Shown here: in pieces, positions 26,463 through 34,328 of the stretch | How the letters are laid out: every line of letters starts with the position of its first letter | Position numbering within the stretch: position 1 is the stretch's first letter | Notes under the pieces: generated by a model | Database searches by the model: none | What the model was told of the DNA's origin: nothing | What the model saw: the letters and a program-made list of their open reading frames with translations, nothing else | Translations under genes and position numbers: made by a program | Origin: Sphingopyxis sp. GW247-27LB | GTDB taxonomy: Bacteria; Pseudomonadota; Alphaproteobacteria; Sphingomonadales; Sphingomonadaceae | Reading direction: 5' to 3' | DNA length: 64,000 nt | NCBI RefSeq assembly: GCF_002277025.1 | Contig: NZ_NIWD01000008.1 | Span: 463,514 to 527,513, forward strand

Positions 26463-29183
26463 TCAGGACGTCAGCCGCGCTTCGAGCGCCTTGATCCGGT
26501 CCTGGACGAAGCGATCCTGCGTGTCCTTGAGGTCGGGACCGGCCTTGGCGAACAGGCGCCGCGCCTCGGCGGGGTTTCGCTCGCCCAGCGCGATCTCGGC
26601 GAACGCCAGGTCGACCAGCGCGTCATAATGGGGGTCGCCAACGAGTTGCGCGACCTTCGCGGGGTCGACCGTCCGCAGCAGCGCCTTGGCCTCGGCATAG
26701 CGATGCGCCTGGATCAGGCAGTCGGCGAGCGCGGCGTCGATCGCCTGGGCGAGCGCTTCGCCGCGAGTCATCGCGGCGCGCGCGGCGCGGATATTCGCGA
26801 TGCCCTGATCGAGCTTGCCCGCGCGGCATTGCGAAATGCCTATGTCGGTGCGCCCCGCGACCGCGGCGAAGGAGGAGGGGCCGTCCTTGGCCGCCGCGGC
26901 GCGCCAGACGCGCTCGCCATCGGCCGCCGCATCGGCATAGCGGCCGACGCCGCCCAATGACTGCTGGCGCGCCGCGAGCAGCAGCAGCGTATAGCGATGG
27001 TTCGGACCCAGCCGCCTTTCCATGACCGGCAGCAGCGCGTCGAAGACCGCGATCGCCTCGGGAAAACGCTGCTGCACCATCAGCGCCTGCCCGACGTTGA
27101 GCCGCAGGAACAGCGTGTCGGGATGGTCGCGGCCGACGAGCTTCGTCATCTCGGCGACGAGCGGCCGGAACGCCTTTTCGGCCGCCGCGCCTTCGCCGAG
27201 GCGGATCAGCGCGAAGGCGTGGCGCTGGCCGAAATTGACGATCTGACGCGGTGAGAACAGCTCGGGCTGCGTCCGCGCGGCCTGCCACGCGCGGCCGAAA
27301 TGATCGCGCGAGCCAGGGACGTCCTCGCCTGCGAGCGCGGCCATGCCGCGCGCCGATTCGAGCCAGACGGTCGTTTCGGGACTGTCGATGCCTTTCGCGG
27401 CGATCGTCCTGGCGGCGGCGGCGATCATGCCGCGCGCGGCGTCGAGGCTGCCCGGCTGGGTCGACAGCGCGAGCGCCGACGCATGCTGCAGCCGCACGTT
27501 CACGCCTTCGGCCGCTCCGGCCGACCCGGCGCGGTCGTAGCTGCGCTCGGCCGCCTCATAATAGCGGAAGGCGTCGGCATAGTCGGAGCGGAGATCGAAA
27601 GCGCGCGCGAGCGTCGCGTAGAGATAGCCCGCGATGCGCGGCTGATCCTCGAAGCGCTGCCCGATCGTGCCGCCCGCCCGGTTGACCGCGGCGACCAGCG
27701 TTTCCCCGGCGGCGTCGGCATGGGCGGGGTCGACGCTGGCGAGCACATCCTCGGCGAGGAAGCGATAGCTCGCTTCGGAGATCTGCTGCGCGGCGCGCGC
27801 TTCGTTGCGCTGCTTCACCGCATAGGCGGCGAAAGCCGAGGTGCCGACGAGCCCGACGATCAGGCTGGCGGCGGCGGCGCGCACCCAAGGGCGGCGGGCG
27901 ACGCGGCGCTCCTCCTGCCGCTTCTGCTCGGCGAGGAAGGCGGTCTGCTCGGCCGCGCGCGCGGCGATGGTGCGGCGCTCGTCCAGACGGCCCAGCCGGT
28001 CGGCGAGTTCGCTCGCGCTGCCGAGCCGCGCGTCGGGCGCGCCCGCGGCGGCGCGGCCGATATCGTCCTCGATCAGCGGATCGGCGACCTTGCCTTCCCA
28101 CCCCGGTGCGAGCGCGGCCGAGAAATCGCCGGCGACGAGTTGATAGAGGATCAGCCCGAGCGCATAGATGTCGCTCTTCACCGTCGGCACCGCGTCGCCG
28201 ACCAGTTCGGGCGCGCGATAGGCGAGGGTGCCCGACCGCGGCTCGTCCTTGCCGAGATCGGCGTCGAGCGAGCCGGGGTCGGTGATGTCGAAGCTCGCGA
28301 GCAGCGCCTCGTCGAGCAGCCGGCCGCTGCCGAAATCGACGAGACGGACGACGCGGCTGCCGTCGACTTCGTCGATCAGGATATTGGCGGGCTTCAGATC
28401 CTTGTGGAGGATGCCGACGCCGTGGATGCCCGCGACCGCGCGCGCGATCATCGCGGCGACCGCGAGCCGGTCCTCAAGCGGGATCGCGGCGAGGCCGCCG
28501 GATTCCTCCGCCCATGCAAGGAGGTCGCGCCCGCCCCACGCATATTCGAGGAAGAAGGGCGGCGCGTCGAAATTCCATTCGTGAAGCGTCGGCAGCGGCG
28601 CCGCCTTGCCGAGCGCGGCGAAGACGAGCCGCGACAGCGCCGCCTCGCGCTTCAGCGCGCGCAGCCGGTCGGGCGCGTCGGCGAATTTGAAGATGCGGGC
28701 CTCTCCGGTCTTGGTCTGGCGCGCGAGCCAGACGTCCTCGCTGCCGCTGTCGCCGAGCGGGCGTTCGAGCTGCCACGCCTTGCGCGCCGGAACGGCGTCA
28801 CCCGAGGCAAAGGCGAAGCGCGGCGCGAGCGGGGTGTCGATGCTCGTCACCTCGACCGGCGCGACGAAGCGATAGCCGACGCGCGAGACGGTGGCGATGA
28901 CGCTCTGGCTGTCGGTGGCGCCGAGCGCCTTGCGCAGTTTCGAGATGGCGGTGGCGAGCGAGCCTTCGACGACGGTGACCCCCGGCCAGACCGCATCGAG
29001 AATCTCGTCCTTGGTCACGACCTCGCCCGCGCGCAGCAGCAGTTCGTGCAGCACTTCGAGCGGCTTGCCCTCGACCGCGGCCGGCGCGCCGCCGACGCGC
29101 AGCACCCAGCTCGCCTCGTCGAACTCCGCGCTCGCAAAGCGCCAAAGGCGCCGTCGCCGCCGCGACGAATGGGTACTCGACAT
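26463..29183 (-). CDS. Winged-helix / Ser-Thr kinase / transmembrane / TPR signalling protein
   Basis: A 906-residue multidomain protein. Residues about 10-105 are an OmpR-type winged helix (GKPLEVLHELLLRAGEVVTKDEILDAVWPG, SVIATVSRVGYRF). About 130-420 is a Hanks-type kinase: the ATP lysine is in ARIFKFAD, the catalytic loop is HKDLKPANIL, DFGSG and YRAPELVGD follow; the glycine loop is degenerate. After a basic stretch, one membrane helix (AAAASLIVGLVGTSAFAAYAV) leads to about 440 residues of TPR-like helical repeats. DNA-binding and kinase domains would be cytoplasmic and the repeats periplasmic. ATG 29183 is chosen over a TTG at 29192. It diverges from the envelope operon at 29311, its likely target (inference). 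Confidence 0.85.
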   Translation of the reverse strand: MSSTHSSRRRRRLWRFASAEFDEASWVLRVGGAPAAVEGKPLEVLHELLLRAGEVVTKDEILDAVWPGVTVVEGSLATAISKLRKALGATDSQSVIATVSRVGYRFVAPVEVTSIDTPLAPRFAFASGDAVPARKAWQLERPLGDSGSEDVWLARQTKTGEARIFKFADAPDRLRALKREAALSRLVFAALGKAAPLPTLHEWNFDAPPFFLEYAWGGRDLLAWAEESGGLAAIPLEDRLAVAAMIARAVAGIHGVGILHKDLKPANILIDEVDGSRVVRLVDFGSGRLLDEALLASFDITDPGSLDADLGKDEPRSGTLAYRAPELVGDAVPTVKSDIYALGLILYQLVAGDFSAALAPGWEGKVADPLIEDDIGRAAAGAPDARLGSASELADRLGRLDERRTIAARAAEQTAFLAEQKRQEERRVARRPWVRAAAASLIVGLVGTSAFAAYAVKQRNEARAAQQISEASYRFLAEDVLASVDPAHADAAGETLVAAVNRAGGTIGQRFEDQPRIAGYLYATLARAFDLRSDYADAFRYYEAAERSYDRAGSAGAAEGVNVRLQHASALALSTQPGSLDAARGMIAAAARTIAAKGIDSPETTVWLESARGMAALAGEDVPGSRDHFGRAWQAARTQPELFSPRQIVNFGQRHAFALIRLGEGAAAEKAFRPLVAEMTKLVGRDHPDTLFLRLNVGQALMVQQRFPEAIAVFDALLPVMERRLGPNHRYTLLLLAARQQSLGGVGRYADAAADGERVWRAAAAKDGPSSFAAVAGRTDIGISQCRAGKLDQGIANIRAARAAMTRGEALAQAIDAALADCLIQAHRYAEAKALLRTVDPAKVAQLVGDPHYDALVDLAFAEIALGERNPAEARRLFAKAGPDLKDTQDRFVQDRIKALEARLTS

Positions 29184-29220
29184 GCCCTGCAACCCCCCGG
29201 TGAAATGCGACTTTAGAAAT

Positions 29221-29250
29221 TCTTGAGAATCCTATCAAGACTTTGAGGAT
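29221..29250. promoter_or_regulatory. Possible binding site of the winged-helix protein
   Basis: TCTTGAGAAT (29221-29230) and CTTTGAGGAT (29241-29250) are imperfect direct repeats, 7 of 10 identical, exactly 20 bases apart. TCTTGA-N8-TCAAGA (29221-29240) is also an inverted repeat. The site lies in the divergent gap, about 40 bases from the kinase start. OmpR-type winged helices often bind direct repeats about two helical turns apart. Confidence 0.4.
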
Positions 29251-29310
29251 GGGCTCGAATTAGCTTTCCCCTGTTCAGCCGGCGGTGGCCGGATTTGGGG
29301 AGGTTCGACG

Positions 29311-29691
29311 ATGAAACGGCACCACATTCTCTTTTCGCTGCTGCTCGCGGGAGGCGCGGGCGTGGCGCTGGCCGGATGCGGCCAGTCCGATTTCGCGAAG
29401 ATGGTCGAGGCCGAATGCGCGCAGGATGGCGACCCGGGCAAGGATTGCTCGTGCATCGCCTCGCAGCTCGACGACGGGCTCCCCGACCGGGTCAAGGTCG
29501 CCTTCCCGGCGCTGCGCTGGCCGATGAAGCCCGCGCCGCAGGACCGCGAGGCGGTGAACAACCAGCTCTTGCGCGCGGCCGGGGTCGATCCTGCCGATCG
29601 GCAGGCGGTCGAGTCGATCCGCCAGGAATATGAGGACAGCTATTACCCGCTGCGCAACGCGGTGCGCGCGGCGTGCGGCGGTTCGGTCTGA
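29311..29691 (+). CDS. Small putative lipoprotein of unknown function
   Basis: A 126-residue protein with a lipoprotein signal: KRHHILFSLLLAGGAGVALAGC, with lipobox LAGC. The mature part holds four further cysteines (AECAQDGDPGKDCSCIASQLDD and a C-terminal RAACGG) and an acidic-helical character. I do not recognise the family. It follows GGGGAGG, is the first gene of a four-gene co-directional run, and is divergent from the winged-helix kinase. The next gene starts 14 bases after its stop. Anchorage in a membrane facing the periplasm is predicted; the role is unknown. Confidence 0.7.
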   Translation: MKRHHILFSLLLAGGAGVALAGCGQSDFAKMVEAECAQDGDPGKDCSCIASQLDDGLPDRVKVAFPALRWPMKPAPQDREAVNNQLLRAAGVDPADRQAVESIRQEYEDSYYPLRNAVRAACGGSV

Positions 29692-29705
29692 GGGAGGGCG
29701 GAACG

Positions 29706-30458
29706 ATGAAAGGCAAGATCCTGGGATATAGCGAAGCCGACGGCAGCGGGGCGATCTCCGCCGAGGACGGCTCGCGCCACCGCTTCACTCGCGCCGATTG
29801 GCGCGGCGACAAGCCGCCCGCGACCGGGATGGTCGTCGATTTCGAAAGCGAGGGCGGCGCCGCGAAGGAGATTTATCCGGTCGGCGGTGCGGCGCTCGCC
29901 GCGCTCGGCAACATCAATGTCGATCTGTCGGGCCTGTCGGGCTCCGCGGGCGGGGCGCGGGCGACCGAGCTGTTCACCAAATCGCTCGCGGTACCGTTCG
30001 CGCTCGTCATATTGCTCGCCTGCTTTTTGAACGCGCTGGGCTCGCCGATGAAGAGCGTCAGCCTGATCGGCCTCGGTGATGCGGTGGCCGAACTCGAAGG
30101 TGCCGCGCGGATGGCGAGCATGATGGGCGGCGGCGGCGATTCGGGGCTCGGCGGATTGAGCGCGCTGCTCATCCTGCGCTTCGCCGCGCCGCTCACCGCA
30201 CTGTGGCTCTGCTGGGCGGCGTGGGCGGGCAAGCCCGAGCGGCTGCCGATGCTGGTCACGGGGGCCGCGGCCATCGTCGCGGCGCTGCTCGTCTTCCTCG
30301 TCAAGTCGGCGATCCTGTCAGCGGTGCCCGAGATGGCGCGCGACATGATGGCGAGCCAGATCCACATCGGCCTCGGCGTCTGGCTGCTGCTGCTCGCCGG
30401 AGCGGGGCTGATCGCCGCCGGGCTCGGCTTCATCCGCAATCCGCTCGCCAAGAGCTGA
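29706..30458 (+). CDS. Membrane protein with N-terminal cold-shock/OB-like domain
   Basis: A 250-residue protein. Residues 1-58 (KGKILGYSEADGSGAISAEDG, RHRFTRADW, VVDFESEGGAAKEIYPV) form a cold-shock-like OB fold of the type found fused to membrane domains. Four hydrophobic segments follow, at about 98-112, 143-168, 180-205 and 217-240. Function is unknown; the OB part would face the cytoplasm. I start at ATG 29706, after GGGAGGGCGG. It is the second gene of the four-gene run and is spaced 28 bases from the third. Confidence 0.65.
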   Translation: MKGKILGYSEADGSGAISAEDGSRHRFTRADWRGDKPPATGMVVDFESEGGAAKEIYPVGGAALAALGNINVDLSGLSGSAGGARATELFTKSLAVPFALVILLACFLNALGSPMKSVSLIGLGDAVAELEGAARMASMMGGGGDSGLGGLSALLILRFAAPLTALWLCWAAWAGKPERLPMLVTGAAAIVAALLVFLVKSAILSAVPEMARDMMASQIHIGLGVWLLLLAGAGLIAAGLGFIRNPLAKS

Positions 30459-30486
30459 GCGCCCCTCGGACAATGGGAGGCACGAG

Positions 30487-31248
30487 ATGAGCGACGACAC
30501 CCCACCTATCCGCAGCATCGAGGAGGTGCATGGCTGCTATCGCACGGGCACCGTCTGCGGCGTCGGCAACTGGTCCGAGACGCGCGTCCACGCGTCGAGC
30601 AGCGGCGGCGGCGGCTATCTCCACAATGGCAGCGGCCATGTCTCCGCGCCGACGGTCAGCGTCTCCTCGACGAGCACCGAGGTGCTGCGCTTCTTCATGG
30701 AATATGACGACGACGACGAGGAGGAGGTGACGATCAAGGGGGGCGGCTTCGCGGTGCGCGAGGGGCAGCGCGTCTCGGTGATCCGCGTCAGTTCGCGGCC
30801 GAACTGGGGCTATAATATCGCCTATCACAACCACAAGACGGGCACGACCTACGCGCCCGACTATCGGCTCGAATGGCCGCTCGACAAGAAACCGTCGCGC
30901 AAGCCGGCGCTGTTCGCCGCGATCCTGATCGCGACGCTCGGCAGCTTCGTGCTGTTCTTCCTCGCGCCGGTTATCGCCTTGGGCGTCTTCATCTGGGGGC
31001 TCTATTCCTATGGCCAGAAGATGCGCGGGCACCGCGAGCTGACGGCCGCGGTGCGCCGCAAGGCCGACGAAATGATCGCCGAAGCGAAAGCCGGGCATGC
31101 GCGCTCGCGCGACGGCGCGGCGATCGAAGGAGCTTCCGTGGGGGGCGAGGGGCCTGCGATCGCAGCGCCCGTCGTCGCGGCCGCGGCCGGATCCGGGGCC
31201 GCGACCCCCTCGGGTCCGGCCGCGGCCAATCATTCGGGGAGATCATAG
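30487..31248 (+). CDS. Membrane protein of unknown function
   Basis: A 253-residue protein of no family I can name. The N-terminal ~130 residues look soluble and beta-rich, with a Gly/Ser stretch and an acidic run (EYDDDDEEE). Two adjacent membrane helices follow (ALFAAILIATLGSFVLFF and LAPVIALGVFIWGLYSY), then a charged helical tail rich in Ala, Glu and Lys that ends in an Ala/Pro/Gly-rich segment. The start ATG 30487 follows GGGAGGCACGAG. The next gene begins two bases after its stop, implying co-translation with the fourth gene of the run. Confidence 0.65.
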   Translation: MSDDTPPIRSIEEVHGCYRTGTVCGVGNWSETRVHASSSGGGGYLHNGSGHVSAPTVSVSSTSTEVLRFFMEYDDDDEEEVTIKGGGFAVREGQRVSVIRVSSRPNWGYNIAYHNHKTGTTYAPDYRLEWPLDKKPSRKPALFAAILIATLGSFVLFFLAPVIALGVFIWGLYSYGQKMRGHRELTAAVRRKADEMIAEAKAGHARSRDGAAIEGASVGGEGPAIAAPVVAAAAGSGAATPSGPAAANHSGRS

Positions 31249-31250
31249 CC

Positions 31251-32594
31251 ATGCGCAGCCTGTTCGCTTTTCTGTCGCTCGCCGCCTGGTCGGTTCAGGC
31301 GGCCGCCGCGCCCGCCGCGGCCCCGGCGAAAGCCTGGCCGCGCGAGGTGCAGGCGGCCTATGACGACCTGAAGGCCGAATGCCGCGCGAGCGGCGGCAAG
31401 TTCATCACCGACCGCGCCGCCTTCGCCATCGAGACCGAGCTCACCAATGACGGCAAATCCGACTGGGTGCTCGAATTTGCCGCGACGCGCTGCTCGAACG
31501 CCGGCTATTCGGCGTGGTGCGGCACCGCGGGCTGCATGATCTCGATCCTCGGGTCGGGCCCCAACGGGCTGCGCGAGATTTTCGGCGACAATGTGCGCGG
31601 ATGGAGCGCGACCGATCTCGGGCGCGGGCGCAAGGGGCTGGAAATACCCATCCACGGAACCGCCTGCGGCGGTGCGGGTGCCGAAGCCTGCGTCGAGACG
31701 CTCGCCTGGAACGGGCGCAAATGGGATCTCGTCAAGCGCTACCGCTGGACCGACGCCGACTATGCGGCCGAGCAGCGTCGGCAGGCCGCGGCGGGCAGTC
31801 CGGACATGCCGCCACAGCACGAGGCGCGCTGGCAGTTCGGGGGGAGCGGCGCCGGTGCGGTCGCGGCGACGACCGGCCATCCCGAATTCGCGGCGCTCGG
31901 GCTGCGCTGCCAGCCGGGCGGCGGAGTCTACATGACGCTCGTGCCCAAGCCGGGGCTGTCGCTGCCGCCCGCCGGCCGGCCGCTGCTCGTCAACTTCACC
32001 GGCAGCGAGGGGGGCTATGACGCGACGCAGACGCTGATGCAGGAACCGGGAAAGAGCGATTTCAGCGGCACGATTGATCCCGGCGTCGAAGGGCTGCTGA
32101 TCGGCGCCGACACCGGGCTCGACCTGATCGCGAGCGCCGGCGGCGGCGACGAGTGGCAGGAGCTGAGCTATCTATCGCTCGCCGGATCGACCGCGGCGAT
32201 CCGTTCGCTCCGCCAGCAATGCGACGGCGCCGCGGGGGCGGAGTCGAGCGCGCAGGCGGCGGGCCGGAAACCGCTCGCCCCGCTTGGCATCCTTCCCGGC
32301 TATTATGTGTCCGAAAGCGAGCCCTGCGCGCAGCCGAGCTTCGAGGCGCTCTTCTATGACGGCAAGCGGCTGGGGCTGGTCCGCGGCGGCGGCGCGCCGG
32401 GCAGCGACGAGGAAAATTTCATCGGCCCGCTCGGCAAGGTCGAACGGTCGGGCAAGGCCCTTCTTCTTCCGGAATGGGGAATGGAGATGAGCATCCTGTC
32501 GCCGACGCGCATCCAGCTCACGATTCAGGACACAGAGGCGCCGCGGCGCTGGTGCCCGGCGGAGCAGATGCCGGCGAAATGGCGGGTGCGCTGA
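31251..32594 (+). CDS. Exported protein of unknown function
   Basis: A 447-residue protein with a Sec signal (SLFAFLSLAAWSVQAAAAPA). The mature region has two halves. About 25-180 resembles secreted proteins with ELTNDGKSDWVLEF and paired cysteines (RCSNAGYSAWCGTAGC). A second region of about 200-447 ends in a third conserved-looking beta segment with MEMSILSPTRIQLTIQDTE. I recognise no enzyme motif. Fourth and last gene of the run divergent from the winged-helix kinase. A 27-codon stretch before ATG 31251 belongs to the previous gene in another frame, so the start is well fixed. Confidence 0.65.
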   Translation: MRSLFAFLSLAAWSVQAAAAPAAAPAKAWPREVQAAYDDLKAECRASGGKFITDRAAFAIETELTNDGKSDWVLEFAATRCSNAGYSAWCGTAGCMISILGSGPNGLREIFGDNVRGWSATDLGRGRKGLEIPIHGTACGGAGAEACVETLAWNGRKWDLVKRYRWTDADYAAEQRRQAAAGSPDMPPQHEARWQFGGSGAGAVAATTGHPEFAALGLRCQPGGGVYMTLVPKPGLSLPPAGRPLLVNFTGSEGGYDATQTLMQEPGKSDFSGTIDPGVEGLLIGADTGLDLIASAGGGDEWQELSYLSLAGSTAAIRSLRQQCDGAAGAESSAQAAGRKPLAPLGILPGYYVSESEPCAQPSFEALFYDGKRLGLVRGGGAPGSDEENFIGPLGKVERSGKALLLPEWGMEMSILSPTRIQLTIQDTEAPRRWCPAEQMPAKWRVR

Positions 32595-32622
32595 GGCTCG
32601 GGTCGATGCGATGCGCTTTAAG

Positions 32623-32748
32623 CCCCTCCTCTTCAGAGGAGGGGTTGGGGTGGTGGCGCGCGCCAGCGCGCAAGGGCCAGGCACCACCCCGCTGCGACTA
32701 ACGCGCAAGCGCGTAAGTCTCGCTGCCCCTCCTTTGAAGAGGAGGGGG
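32623..32748. repeat. Long structured extragenic palindrome (family A, copy 2)
   Basis: A hairpin CCCCTCCT...AGGAGGGG (32623-32644) and a second one at 32726-32748 flank a middle with GGGGTGGTG near 32646 and its complement CACCACCCC near 32682. GCTGCGACTA then follows, with a small hairpin and AAGTCTC. Design and several words match the element at 8740-8855. It occupies half of the 252-base gap after the unknown operon. Confidence 0.85.
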
Positions 32749-32846
32749 CATACCGGCTCCGCATTTGGCCGAAACCACATCGTTTACGCCGCCTTTACCA
32801 CTCCTGGGGCATGACATCGTCCGATGTTTGCCACTGGGGATGATTG

Positions 32847-34172
32847 ATGGACAGCATGCGCGGACTGCTTTCGGGCAGCCACGGCCAGGATGACGGCGGC
32901 ATCGACGCACCCGTGGCGGTGGGCGTCGACGAACGGCGGATGCAGGTCCGGGCCTATAATTATTGGGCCTCGCTGCTCGCCGACCGCGCCTATCCCTCGG
33001 TCGAGGATCTCGACCTCGACCGCGCCGGCGACTTCGGCCCGCATTCGGTGCTGCTCGATTTCACCGCGGGGATCGAAAACCCCGCGATCGCCTTTCTCGG
33101 CGATCGGCTGCGCGCCGAATCGCAGATCGACGAAGATGTCCATTATATCAGCCAGATTCCGGGCCGCTCGCTGCTGTCGCGGCTGACCGACCATTATCTT
33201 CAGATCATCGCCAACCGCGCGCCGATCGGTTTCGAGGCCGAGTTCGTCAACGACCGCGGCGTGACGATCATGTATCGCGGCATCTTGCTGCCCTTTTCGT
33301 CAGACGACGACACGATCGATTTCATCCTGGGCGTCATCAACTGGAAGGAGGCGGCTCCCGCCGACGAGGAAGCGGAGCTGCAACTGTCGGTCGACCAGGC
33401 GCTGCGCAGCGCCGCGCCGCTGACAGCGCCGATGCCGCTGTGGGCCGACGGCCCCGATTCGAGGCATATCGATGCCGACGCGGCGCCGGGCTTCGCGTCG
33501 CTCGAAGCGCCGCTCGACGATCTCGAAACCGAAAGCGTCGCCGCGCTGTCGTCCGAGGAACCGGACGAAGAGGCCGAACTCGCCGACTGGCTCGCCGCCG
33601 CACGCGAAACCGCCGAACGCGCGATCGCCGCCGACAGCCGCAGCCGCAGCGCGCTCTATCAGGCGGTCGGCAAGGCCTGGGATTTCGCGCTGGTCGCCGA
33701 GGCACAGCCCGAGGCGTTCGCGGCGCTGCTCGAAGACGCGGGGCTGAGCGCGCAGGAGCGCGCGCCGATGACGCCGGTGGTCAAGCTGGTCTTCGGCGCG
33801 AATTACGACAAGACGCGGCTCGCCGAATATGCGTGCGTGCTCGGCCATGCGCGCGCGGAAGGGGTGGGGCGCGGCCAGCTCGCCGCCTATCTCGACGGCT
33901 ATCCCGGCGGCCTCAAGGGGCTGGTCAAGGACGCGCGCGCGCGCCGCAAGCCCGCCGCCGAGGAAGATGCCGCCGGTACCACGCTCGACGCGTTGCGCAG
34001 CGCGCATCCGGCGGTGATCCTGGAGCATGACGCGGGCGACGCCGAGTTCGTCGTGCTGATCGCGCGCGCGATGCCCGGCGGGCATATCGGTATCGTCGCC
34101 AAGGCGGCCGACGACGCGGCGCTCGTCGCGCGGCTGGCGAAGAAGGCGATTTCGATCAGCCCGGGCGGCTGA
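32847..34172 (+). CDS. PAS-like domain protein of unknown function
   Basis: A 441-residue soluble protein. The N-terminal ~180 residues (YNYWASLLADRAYPSVEDLDLDRAGDFGPHSVLLDF, PGRSLLSRLTDHYLQIIANRAPIGFEAEF, MYRGILLPFSSDDDTIDFILGVINW) show the pattern of the alphaproteobacterial PAS_5-type sensory domain. The remainder is acidic and helical with no family I recognise. The start is ATG 32847, after GGGGA. It lies 156 bases upstream of the glutamate dehydrogenase gene on the same strand. A regulatory role is possible but not shown. Confidence 0.65.
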   Translation: MDSMRGLLSGSHGQDDGGIDAPVAVGVDERRMQVRAYNYWASLLADRAYPSVEDLDLDRAGDFGPHSVLLDFTAGIENPAIAFLGDRLRAESQIDEDVHYISQIPGRSLLSRLTDHYLQIIANRAPIGFEAEFVNDRGVTIMYRGILLPFSSDDDTIDFILGVINWKEAAPADEEAELQLSVDQALRSAAPLTAPMPLWADGPDSRHIDADAAPGFASLEAPLDDLETESVAALSSEEPDEEAELADWLAAARETAERAIAADSRSRSALYQAVGKAWDFALVAEAQPEAFAALLEDAGLSAQERAPMTPVVKLVFGANYDKTRLAEYACVLGHARAEGVGRGQLAAYLDGYPGGLKGLVKDARARRKPAAEEDAAGTTLDALRSAHPAVILEHDAGDAEFVVLIARAMPGGHIGIVAKAADDAALVARLAKKAISISPGG

Positions 34173-34328
34173 AGCGCTTTCGCTGCAACGCAACAGAAAA
34201 TCCGAAATTTGAAATATTTTTACGCGGAACGGCGTGCGAGGTCTTGAGCCGCGCGCGCCGCGGGCGCATAGGGGCGGGAGCGAACGGCCCGCCGATCGTC
34301 GGTGACAGGCCCGCTTTTTTGGACCGGG
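34173..34328 (+). promoter_or_regulatory. Leader region of the NAD-glutamate dehydrogenase gene
   Basis: The gap contains the only strongly A/T-rich stretch for several kilobases (34191-34223, including AAATTTGAAATATTTTTA), likely to hold the promoter. I cannot assign -35 and -10 hexamers with standard spacing. Confidence 0.35.
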
